Positions 7,465 to 14,343 of a stretch of DNA of 22,142 nucleotides are shown piece after piece; within the stretch, counting starts at the first letter, position 1; the number at the start of each line of letters is the position of its first letter. The position numbers and the translations under genes were made by a program. The stretch is from VGXO01 sp964614695. Lineage in GTDB: Bacteria; Planctomycetota; Phycisphaerae; Phycisphaerales; SM1A02. The stretch is from positions 1 through 22,142 of the forward strand of contig CAZTMB010000045.1 of the NCBI GenBank assembly GCA_964614695.1, read 5' to 3'. Under the pieces are notes generated by a model, which saw only the letters and a list, made by a program, of their open reading frames with translations, was not told the DNA's origin and did no database searches.

Positions 7465-7817
7465 TGGCCATGCTGCTTGCCGACGCGTCCGAGACGGCCG
7501 CCGCGGTGTCGGCCGCGTCGCACGCGCCCGACGGCGCGACGCTGGCGCTTCTCGCCACCGTCTTCGTGCTCGCGCTCTTCGTCGGCGTCGAGATCATCAC
7601 CAAGGTCCCGCCGACGCTGCACACGCCGCTCATGTCCGGATCGAACGCGATCTCGGGCATCACGCTCGTCGGGGCGCTCGCGGCCGCGGGGGCGGGCGAA
7701 GGTGCGCTCGCGACGTGGCTCGGCTTCGCGGCGGTCGTTCTCGCGACGGTGAACGTCGTCGGCGGATTCCTCGTCACGCACCGCATGCTGCGGATGTTCC
7801 GCAGCAGGAAGGCCTGA
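7461..7817 (+). CDS. pntAB: NAD(P) transhydrogenase subunit alpha, part 2 (membrane domain)
   Basis: This small membrane subunit contributes helices to the proton-translocating domain II. It has 118 aa with three apparent hydrophobic helices near residues 27-48, 60-78 and 86-104. The conserved stretch KVPPTLHTPLMSGSNAISG (48-66) is diagnostic of PntAB. Translation may start at GTG 7461 (GTGA overlap) or at the adjacent in-frame ATG 7464, whose A is the last base of the pntAA stop codon; either implies translational coupling. It lies between pntAA and pntB, the standard three-gene bacterial order. Confidence 0.94.
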   Translation: MMAMLLADASETAAAVSAASHAPDGATLALLATVFVLALFVGVEIITKVPPTLHTPLMSGSNAISGITLVGALAAAGAGEGALATWLGFAAVVLATVNVVGGFLVTHRMLRMFRSRKA

Positions 7818-7821
7818 GCCC

Positions 7822-9192
7822 GTGGGCGAGACGCCGGTCCAGATCCTCCTCTACCTCGTCGCGGCGATCCTCTTCATCTTGGGGATCCGCGGGCTCACGC
7901 ATCCGCGCACCGCGGTGCGCGGCAACATGCTCGGGGCCCTCGGCATGCTGCTTGCCGTGGTCGCGACGCTCCTCTTCGAGGGCGTGCTGCGCTGGGAGTG
8001 GATCGTCGCGGGGCTCGCGATCGGCTCGATCGGAGGCGCGATCCTCGCCGTGCGCGTGCCGATGACCGCGATGCCCGAGATGGTGGCGGCGCTCAACGGC
8101 TTCGGCGGCGGAGCGTCGTTTCTCGTCGCGGGCGCGTTCCTGCACCAGTCAGAAGGCCCGGTCGCGATGGTGGCGAGCGCGGCATCGGGCCTGATCGGCG
8201 CAGCGACCCTCTCGGGAAGCGCGGTCGCCTTCGTCAAGTTGCGCGAGGCGAAGTGGATCGATCGCCTGACGCTGCCGGCGCATCAGCTTGCAAGCGGCGT
8301 GCTGGCTGCGGCGGCGATCGCCTGCGGCGGCTGGCTCGTCGCGGGCGGCGGCGATCCTGCGTACTGGCTGCTCGTCGCGGCAGGTCTCGTGCTCGGCGTC
8401 ATGCTCACGACCCCGATCGGCGGCGCGGACATGCCGGTGGTCATCTCGCTTCTCAACAGCTACTCGGGCGTCGCGGCGGCGGCGACGGGATTCGTCCTCG
8501 GCAACACGCTCCTCATCGTGGCGGGCAGCCTCGTCGGCGCGAGCGGCCTGATCCTCACCCGGATCATGTGCGTGGCGATGAATCGATCGCTTGCGAACGT
8601 GCTCTTCGGGAAGATGGCTCCTGCGGGAAGCGGCGGCGATGCCGACGCGGTCTACGCGGGCAGGGTGAAGGCGACCTCGCCCGAAGAGGTCGCGATGCTC
8701 CTCGAAGGCGCGCAGAAGGTCCTCGTCGTGCCGGGCTACGGGCTCGCGGTCGCGCAGGCGCAGCACGTGGTGCGGGATCTCGCGAACGAGCTCGAGTCGC
8801 GGGGGGCGGTCGTCGAGTACGGGATCCATCCGGTCGCCGGCCGCATGCCCGGCCACATGAACGTGCTGCTTGCCGAGGCGGACGTGCCGTACGCGAAGCT
8901 CAAGGAGATGGACGAGGTCAACGCCGAGATGGGCGAGGTCGACGTGGCGCTGGTCATCGGCGCGAACGACGTCGTCAATCCCGAAGCGCGGACCAACCCG
9001 CAGAGCCCGATCGCGGGGATGCCGGTCATCGACGTCGATCGGGCGAAGACCGTGGTCGTCGTCAAGCGAAGCCTCAGTCCGGGCTTTGCGGGCATTCCCA
9101 ATCCGCTCTTCGCCGCCGACAACTGCCTGATGCTCTTCGGCGACGGCAAGAAGGCGCTCGTCGAACTCGTGGCGGCGCTCAAGGCCGGCTGA
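7822..9192 (+). CDS. pntB: NAD(P) transhydrogenase subunit beta
   Basis: This subunit combines the remaining helices of the proton channel (domain II) with the NADP(H)-binding domain III. It has 456 aa, a typical length. The first 275 residues contain eight or nine hydrophobic segments, with 'TAMPEMVAALNGFGGGAS' and 'TTPIGGADMPVVISLLNSYSG' being conserved channel elements. Domain III begins near 285: 'VLVVPGYGLAVAQAQHVV' (about 300-317) is the NADP fingerprint, followed by 'GIHPVAGRMPGHMNVLLAEA', 'IGANDVVNPEA' and 'KRSLSPGFAGIPNPLF', which closes over NADP(H). The start is GTG, 4 bases after the pntAB stop. The complex uses the proton-motive force to make NADPH. All motifs I looked for are intact. 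Confidence 0.95.
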   Translation: MGETPVQILLYLVAAILFILGIRGLTHPRTAVRGNMLGALGMLLAVVATLLFEGVLRWEWIVAGLAIGSIGGAILAVRVPMTAMPEMVAALNGFGGGASFLVAGAFLHQSEGPVAMVASAASGLIGAATLSGSAVAFVKLREAKWIDRLTLPAHQLASGVLAAAAIACGGWLVAGGGDPAYWLLVAAGLVLGVMLTTPIGGADMPVVISLLNSYSGVAAAATGFVLGNTLLIVAGSLVGASGLILTRIMCVAMNRSLANVLFGKMAPAGSGGDADAVYAGRVKATSPEEVAMLLEGAQKVLVVPGYGLAVAQAQHVVRDLANELESRGAVVEYGIHPVAGRMPGHMNVLLAEADVPYAKLKEMDEVNAEMGEVDVALVIGANDVVNPEARTNPQSPIAGMPVIDVDRAKTVVVVKRSLSPGFAGIPNPLFAADNCLMLFGDGKKALVELVAALKAG

Positions 9193-9281
9193 GTCGGACG
9201 TCCGCCGACGGACGAGGCCGGCTTGAACCCGAAGCGATCGCGGCGCGATCCCTTCCGCACGCCCCATGCGGCGGATACCGT

Positions 9282-9303
9282 GCCGCCCTGCGCCGCAGGC
9301 GGC
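9282..9303 (+). other. Hairpin downstream of pntB
   Basis: GCCGCCCTGC (9282-9291) folds back on GCAGGCGGC (9295-9303), giving a 9-bp stem with one bulged C and a 3-base loop. It lies 90 bases after pntB and 34 bases before the lipoprotein start. No T-run follows, so it could be a rho-dependent end, an RNA-stabilising hairpin or part of the next leader. Nothing else is recognisable in 9193-9337. Confidence 0.35.
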
Positions 9304-9337
9304 ATTCGCCGGCCGAAGGCGATCCGGAATCGCATCG

Positions 9338-10813
9338 ATGTCCAGTCTTGTTCCCCGTCCTTCTCGCGGCGGCGACCGTCCCAAGCGGGCCGCTCGCCTT
9401 CGGCGTCTCGCAGGCACCGTGCTCCTCGCCGCGGCGCTGCCGGGCTGCATCGCCGATCAGCGCCCGCCGGCGCCGACCCGCGGGCAGCCGATCTCGCAGG
9501 ATCAGCCGATCCGGCGCAGCGCGAACGAGAACCGCCTGTCGCCCGACCAGCTGCGCGAACTCAACCTCGCGTACGCCGATCGCTTCACGACGTATCTCAT
9601 CAACGCCGACGTCGCGATCTCGCGCAACAACCCCGACGCCGAGCAGGTGGCGATCATGCACCGCATCAAGAGCCTCGGCTCGATCGCGGTCTACGACATC
9701 GTCACCTCGGGCGACCCGCTGTCGCAGCTCCTCGATCTCCTGCTCTACGCGACGGTGCAGAGCTACATCTGGATCGACGAGGGCGAGGCGGTCAAGGTCT
9801 TCGGCGACCGCGCCGACGGTCTCATCGACCAGCTTCGCGCCGCGCGGCTCGACATCTGGCGGGTCGCCGAGAAGGCCCTTACCCGCGAGCAGCTCGAGAC
9901 GCTCGACAACATGATCTTCCGGTGGCGGCGCGACAACCCCGATCTGGACTACCTCGCCTTCATCCGCTTCGACGATGTCGCCGCGATCGACGAGGGCAAC
10001 ATCGTGAAGGAGATCCGAGGCGGCAGCGGGCTGCTCGCGCCGGTGAGCGAGGCGGTCGCGGTCGCCGATCAGGTTCGGCAACTCGGCGAACGCGGCTTCT
10101 ATCTCTCCAAGCGCGCCCCGATGCTTCTCAACTGGCAGGTCCGCGACGTCGTCAACACCACGGCCGCGCGGCCGGAGGTGCATCAGCTCCTCGATGCGGT
10201 CGACACGCTCGCCGCGAGCGCCGAGCGTACGAGCGCCGCGGTCGAGCGGCTGCCCGAGGTGCTTGCGACCGAGCGCGAGGCGGCGTTTCGGGAGATCGAG
10301 GCCTCGCAGGGCGAACTGCGGCAGACCATGGCGCAGGCGACCTCCACGCTCGAGGTCGTCCGCGAGATCGCCGGAAGCGGCGAGCGGCTCGCCGAGACCG
10401 TCAAGGAGACCGTCGACGCGCTCGACCGGACGATCGGCTCGGCGGAGTCGCTGGTGACGCGGCTGCAGCCGGCCGAGGGCGCAGCGTTGCCGAATCCAGA
10501 CGCGCCGCCGGCGCCGACGCTGGCGGAGTACAACGCGACGATCCTCGACGCGACCCGGCTCGTCGCGGAACTCAACACGACGCTCGCGAGTTCGCAGGGG
10601 CTTCTCGAGGCCGATGCGTGGCGGGTGCGGCTCGACGAGTTCAACGAGGCGGCGGATCTTCGGGTCGCGCAGGCCGCCGATCAGGCCCGGCACGTGATCG
10701 ACTTCGCGGCGTGGCGGATCGTGATGGTGATCGGCGCCTTCTTTGCCGGGCTTCTGCTCTATCGCGTGGTCCTGTCTTTCCTGCCGCGGCAGGCTCAGGG
10801 AGGTGCCCGATGA
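9338..10813 (+). CDS. Lipoprotein of unknown family with coiled coil and C-terminal membrane segment
   Basis: I do not recognise the family. The 491-aa product has a basic N-terminus, a hydrophobic stretch and a lipobox LPGC with the modified cysteine at C37, so it should be an exported lipoprotein. A mixed globular part follows, with 'YADRFTTYLINADVAISRN' and 'LGSIAVYDIVTSGDPLSQLLDLLLYATVQSYIWID'. From about 280 to 405 there is a long heptad-rich helix (VDTLAASAERTSAAVERLPE onwards), then a proline-rich linker. Near 455-480 a single membrane segment (WRIVMVIGAFFAGLLLYRVV) ends in a short basic tail. Having both a lipid anchor and a C-terminal helix is unusual and suggests a protein spanning the periplasm. 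ATG 9338 is chosen because the signal follows it directly. It overlaps the PstS-like gene by ATGA, so the two are likely functional partners. Confidence 0.75.
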   Translation: MSSLVPRPSRGGDRPKRAARLRRLAGTVLLAAALPGCIADQRPPAPTRGQPISQDQPIRRSANENRLSPDQLRELNLAYADRFTTYLINADVAISRNNPDAEQVAIMHRIKSLGSIAVYDIVTSGDPLSQLLDLLLYATVQSYIWIDEGEAVKVFGDRADGLIDQLRAARLDIWRVAEKALTREQLETLDNMIFRWRRDNPDLDYLAFIRFDDVAAIDEGNIVKEIRGGSGLLAPVSEAVAVADQVRQLGERGFYLSKRAPMLLNWQVRDVVNTTAARPEVHQLLDAVDTLAASAERTSAAVERLPEVLATEREAAFREIEASQGELRQTMAQATSTLEVVREIAGSGERLAETVKETVDALDRTIGSAESLVTRLQPAEGAALPNPDAPPAPTLAEYNATILDATRLVAELNTTLASSQGLLEADAWRVRLDEFNEAADLRVAQAADQARHVIDFAAWRIVMVIGAFFAGLLLYRVVLSFLPRQAQGGAR

Positions 10814-11784
10814 CGACGATCTCGACCATGGTCTGCGCGGCGATGGCGATCGTCGCGACGTCGATCTCGCCCGCGCCGCCGTCCGCCGAGCCGCCCGCAG
10901 CGCTGCCGGAGTTCAGCGCGGTCGCGTCGGTCTCGGGAAGGATCGTCTCGGCGGGGTCGTCGACGACGACGGCGCTTCTCGAGGATCTCGGCAAGGCGTT
11001 CAGCAGGATCCATCCCGGGGTCACCTTCGACTTCTCGACCGGCGGGTCGTCCACCGCGCCGCCGACCCTCGCGGCGGGGCGGAGTCAACTCGCGCCGATG
11101 AGCCGGCCGATGACCGCGCAGGAGAAGGCCGACTTCGAGAAGGCCCGCGGGTTTCCGCCTCTCGAACTGCGGATTGCCCTCGATGCGCTCGGCGTCTTCG
11201 TGCACGCGGACAATCCCGTCGAGCGGCTCTCGCAGCAGGAGCTCCGTTCGATCTTCGGCGACCTGCCGCTCGCCGAGACCGCGCGGGTCTGGGGCGATGT
11301 CGGCGTCGAGTCGCCGGAAGCCTGGCGCACGCGGGCGATCGTGCCGCTGATCCCGATGCAGACGCAAGGCTCCTACGGCGTGATGCGCGAAGACCTCCTC
11401 CGCGGCGGGCGCTATCGGGTCGACGCGGTGCCGGCGGTGGTGGCGTCTGAACTCATCCAAGGCGTTGCGGCCGATCGCGAGTCGATCGGCTTCGTCTCGC
11501 TCTTCTACCGAACGCCGCGGGTCAAGCTCGTCGCGGTCGAGGACAAGGACGGCGTGCCGCGCCTGCCGACGCCCGAGGCCTGCGCCGACGGCACGTATCC
11601 GTTTGCCCGCTACCTCTACGTCTACGTGGCGGCGAAGCCCGGCGAGGTCGCGCCGCCGGCGCTCGCGGAGTTCCTGCGCTTCGTGACCAGCCGGCAAGGG
11701 CAGGCGATCGTCGCACGAGAGGGCTTCACCCCGCTGCCCGCCTCGATCGCGGCGCCGCAGCAGAAGGCGATCGGCGGGAAGTAG
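10810..11784 (+). CDS. PstS-like phosphate-binding (periplasmic solute-binding) protein
   Basis: This is a periplasmic type II binding protein related to PstS, 324 aa. Residues 1-27 form a probable signal peptide. The first ligand loop is SAGSSTTTALLEDLGKAF (47-64), followed by the PstS-type block FDFSTGGSSTAPPTLAAGRSQLAPMSRPM (73-101), where 'GGSST' and 'SR' correspond to phosphate-contacting loops. 'LGVFVHADNP...LSQQELRSIFGD' (127-151) and 'MQTQGSYGVMREDLL' (183-197, the position of the R-xGSGT loop) continue the fold, and 'YLYVYVAAKPGEV...FLRFVTSRQGQAIV' is the usual C-terminal strand and helix. Phosphate is the likely ligand but is not proven. No pstC, pstA or pstB lies nearby. Coupling to a membrane-anchored lipoprotein hints at sensing or capture as well as, or in place of, transport. 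Confidence 0.85.
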   Translation: MTTISTMVCAAMAIVATSISPAPPSAEPPAALPEFSAVASVSGRIVSAGSSTTTALLEDLGKAFSRIHPGVTFDFSTGGSSTAPPTLAAGRSQLAPMSRPMTAQEKADFEKARGFPPLELRIALDALGVFVHADNPVERLSQQELRSIFGDLPLAETARVWGDVGVESPEAWRTRAIVPLIPMQTQGSYGVMREDLLRGGRYRVDAVPAVVASELIQGVAADRESIGFVSLFYRTPRVKLVAVEDKDGVPRLPTPEACADGTYPFARYLYVYVAAKPGEVAPPALAEFLRFVTSRQGQAIVAREGFTPLPASIAAPQQKAIGGK

Positions 11785-11800
11785 GCGACGAGCGTCGCCT
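11783..11800 (+). terminator. Hairpin at the stop codon of the PstS-like gene
   Basis: AGGCGAC (11783-11789) and GTCGCCT (11794-11800) form a perfect 7-bp stem with a GAGC loop that begins inside the TAG stop codon. There is no T-run, so it is at best a weak or factor-assisted terminator. Confidence 0.35.
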
Positions 11801-11815
11801 CGCTTGGGACCGCGC

Positions 11816-11844
11816 TTGACCGGATACTAGGTGTCACATAGTGT
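11816..11844 (+). promoter_or_regulatory. Weak candidate promoter for the helical protein gene
   Basis: TTGACC (11816-11821) resembles a -35 box and is followed after 17 bases by TAGTGT (11839-11844), which matches TATAAT at only 3 of 6 positions. GTGTCA occurs twice here (11831 and 11841), 10 bases apart. This short AT-richer stretch stands out in GC-rich surroundings, but the match is poor. Confidence 0.2.
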
Positions 11845-11950
11845 CAGGCCCGCGGCGGACGCCTCCAAGTCGGGCGGCGTCGCCCGCCGACGGCGAAGCC
11901 GTTCAGGATCTCGTTCGAGATTTCGAGCAGCCTCCAAGCAGGAGTCGCCC

Positions 11951-11977
11951 ATGCCTTGCCGGACGTGCCGCCCATGA
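11951..11977 (+). CDS. Possible 8-codon leader peptide
   Basis: AGGAG at 11940-11944 is one of the few good ribosome-binding sites in the window. It lies 6 bases before ATG 11951, which opens the tiny frame MPCRTCRP. That frame stops at TGA 11975-11977, overlapping the ATG at 11974 of the next gene in an ATGA arrangement. It could couple translation of the downstream gene. Alternatively the same AGGAG serves TTG 11956, in frame with the large protein. Confidence 0.25.
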   Translation: MPCRTCRP

Positions 11978-13962
11978 CCGCCCTTGCCGCGACGGTCCTG
12001 TCGCTCGCCACGCTGCTGCCGCAGGATCCGCCGCCTTCGAACGCGGCGGACCTCTACCGCGAGGCGTTCACCGCCTGGGAGGCGATGGCCGCGGAGGACC
12101 GCGAAGCGATCGCGAACGCCTTCGGCGATCCGCAGGTGGTCGTCTCGACGGATCCGGAAACGACGATGGCCCTCGAGCGGGCGGGACGGACGATCGATCT
12201 CTTCATGCAGGCAAGCCGTGTCGACCGCTGCGACTGGGGTCTTGATCGAAGCGAGGGCTTCGCGCTCCTGCTGCCGCACCTCGGGTCGATGCGCGCGATC
12301 TCCCGCGCCGCCGCGTTGTCGGCGGTGCGCGGCTTCGCCGATGGTCGCACGGACGTCGCGATCGCGTCGCTCGAGGCGATCTCGCGCAGCACGCGGCACC
12401 TGACCGCAGATCCGGTGCTCGTCGAATCGCTCGTGGGCGGAGCGCTGCTGGGGGTCTCGAGTGCCGCGATCGAGTCGGCGATCGACGCCGGCGCGATCGA
12501 CGCGGCGGCTGCCGCGAGGCTCCGCGAGGCACTGCCGTCGAACGTCGTCGAGGCGATGGGTCCCGATCGCGCGTTCCGCAACGAGGGCGAGTTGTTTGCG
12601 GAGGAGATCGCGCGGATCCGGACAGGCGACGAGACGATCGCCGACGAAATGCTCGAGATCGAGACCGATGGAGGCCTCGCGTCGCTGCGCGAGATCGATC
12701 AGGAGTCCTTCGAGGCCGCCATGACGAAGATCCAGGCCTTCGGAGATCGCGCGATCGCCGCGATGGAGGATCCCGATCGCGCCTCTCGATCGGCGGCGCT
12801 TGCGGCGATCGACGCCGACATCGAAGCGCTTCGTGCCGCCGATCCCGCGGTCGCTGGTGCACTCCTGACGCTGGTGCCTTCGTACGGTTCGCTCGGGCAG
12901 GCGATCGATCGGATCGAGGATCGGGTGCTCGCCGCTCGTGCGAGGCTCGACGCGATTGCGTCGGGTGCCGATCCGGCGGCCTTCACGAACGCCGCGATCG
13001 ACTACCTGCGCGCGGCGTCCTTCATCGATCAGATCCCGCCGCGCGTCCAGGTTGCGTTCGAGCTCCTTCGGCAGGTGCCCGCGGCCGCCGACGATTCCAT
13101 GCGCAGCGAGGCCCACGCGTGGCTCGATCGGATCGACCAAGCAGTCTTCGAGCGCCTGCGTCGCGCGGGCCTCGCCGAGCGATGCGACTTCGACTTCGGT
13201 CGCCGCGACGACGTCGAAGCGGGCGATGTGCTGCTTCGTGCGGCGTTTCCGTCGCTGCGGGGCGGGGCGAGGCTGCTGCTCGTCGAGGCGCGGCGACGCC
13301 TCGAGCAGGCGGCTTCGCTGCCGACCGAGGACGAGGCGGATCGACTCGAGGCGGCAGCGCTTCGCGACGAGGCGATCGGCGATCTCGTCGCGGTGATCGC
13401 GATGGCAGGCCACGTGGCGGGCGACGCGACCCTCGGCGGCACCCTCGTCTCGGCCTCGATCCTTCGCGATCTTGCGACGGGCGTGCATGCGATGCGCGCC
13501 GCGGGACTTCTCGACGGATCGCAGCTCGAAGCGCTTCGCTCGGCGGCCGCGGCATTGTCGCGAGGAGGTTCGGACGGTGCGCTTGGTGCCGAGGCCGCGC
13601 GGCGACGCGTGGAGCAGATCGCGATCCGTGGGAGTTCGGCGGAGCGGCCTGCTTCGATCGAGGCGGCGCTTCTCGCGATCAGCCTGATGTCCGAAGGCCC
13701 GGGCGGCATCGCACCGATCGTGGATCAGCCGCTGTGCGGCGCAGACGATCTGCTCGACCTTGAAGCGTGGTCGATGCTGTCGGAGCAGCGCAGGCGGTGG
13801 CTCGGCGAGGCGCGCGAACGCCTTGATCGCGTGGTCCGCGTGGGCGAAGCGGTGGTCGGCGATTCGGGCGAGCCGCTGCCGTCGACATTCAGGGCGGATT
13901 CCGGGGCACTCGCGATCGAGGCGCTCGCGGCGATCGACGAGGCGCTCGCGAGCCGAAGGTGA
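11974..13962 (+). CDS. Exported all-helical protein of unknown function with internal duplication
   Basis: I do not recognise a named family. The 662-aa product is almost entirely predicted alpha-helix and rich in Ala, Arg, Asp and Glu. It begins with a short hydrophobic stretch (ALAATVLSLATLL, 3-15), which may be a weak signal peptide. Two related halves can be seen: 'QASRVDRCDWGLDRSEG' near 79-95 and 'RAGLAERCDFDFGRRDD' near 397-413. Each is followed by a helical block ending in 'VAIASLEAI...LVESLVGGALLGVSSAAIE' (128-167) or 'DLVAVIAMAGHVAGDATLGGTLVSASI' (470-496) and then an 'IDAGAIDAAAAARLREAL' or 'RAAGLLDGSQLEALRSAA' helix. No catalytic motif is evident. ATG 11974 is preferred, but TTG 11956 in the same frame would add six residues. 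The layout resembles hypothetical proteins common in Phycisphaerae. Confidence 0.75.
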   Translation: MTALAATVLSLATLLPQDPPPSNAADLYREAFTAWEAMAAEDREAIANAFGDPQVVVSTDPETTMALERAGRTIDLFMQASRVDRCDWGLDRSEGFALLLPHLGSMRAISRAAALSAVRGFADGRTDVAIASLEAISRSTRHLTADPVLVESLVGGALLGVSSAAIESAIDAGAIDAAAAARLREALPSNVVEAMGPDRAFRNEGELFAEEIARIRTGDETIADEMLEIETDGGLASLREIDQESFEAAMTKIQAFGDRAIAAMEDPDRASRSAALAAIDADIEALRAADPAVAGALLTLVPSYGSLGQAIDRIEDRVLAARARLDAIASGADPAAFTNAAIDYLRAASFIDQIPPRVQVAFELLRQVPAAADDSMRSEAHAWLDRIDQAVFERLRRAGLAERCDFDFGRRDDVEAGDVLLRAAFPSLRGGARLLLVEARRRLEQAASLPTEDEADRLEAAALRDEAIGDLVAVIAMAGHVAGDATLGGTLVSASILRDLATGVHAMRAAGLLDGSQLEALRSAAAALSRGGSDGALGAEAARRRVEQIAIRGSSAERPASIEAALLAISLMSEGPGGIAPIVDQPLCGADDLLDLEAWSMLSEQRRRWLGEARERLDRVVRVGEAVVGDSGEPLPSTFRADSGALAIEALAAIDEALASRR

Positions 13963-14343
13963 CCGGGTTCGGGCGCGTGCGGCACGGTCGCAGTTGGAAT
14001 CGGGGCTCGCGCATCACGAAGCCGTGATCGCCGTCTCACCCTGAACTGGAGTGACACGGAGCCATTCGGCGACCCGGCGGGTGCGGGCGATCGACGACGT
14101 GTGTTCCGGGATCCGGCGACGTCCAGGTCGGCGAGGAAGGCCGGGGTCTGATCGCGCTCGCTTCAAGTTGGTTCATGGAGGGCGGCTCGGCGCCCGCGAT
14201 CAGTACGTCGCACTGCTCTGCATTGAGGCAACCTTCCCTTGGGTCACGCAGCACGCACTCGATAGCGTCGCAGGAGTGAAGTTCCGCACGGGGCGGAAGC
14301 TTCCAAGCCTCACGTCTTCCAGTTCATTTCCAGGATCCAAGTC
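13963..14343. other. Intergenic region with no recognised gene
   Basis: These 381 bases separate the helical protein from the dockerin-tailed protein. I find no tRNA, no coding frame with the local codon bias, and no clear promoter. One small perfect hairpin, ATCACG-AAGC-CGTGAT, lies at 14013-14028. AGGA at 14332-14335 is a modest ribosome-binding site 8 bases before the ATG at 14344. Confidence 0.55.

Noticed and set aside
7998..9914. A 638-codon plus-strand frame across pntB and the following spacer
   Set aside because: It is a shifted frame of pntB. The translation is Arg/Gly-rich and runs across the real pntB stop into the lipoprotein gene without domain content.
11831..11846. GTGTCA direct repeat as an operator
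   Set aside because: Two six-base copies 10 bases apart are too little to claim a regulator site without conservation data.
13963..14343. Possible tRNA or small RNA in the long spacer
   Set aside because: No cloverleaf, no TTCGANNC-type loop in a fitting place, and only one short 6-bp hairpin were seen.
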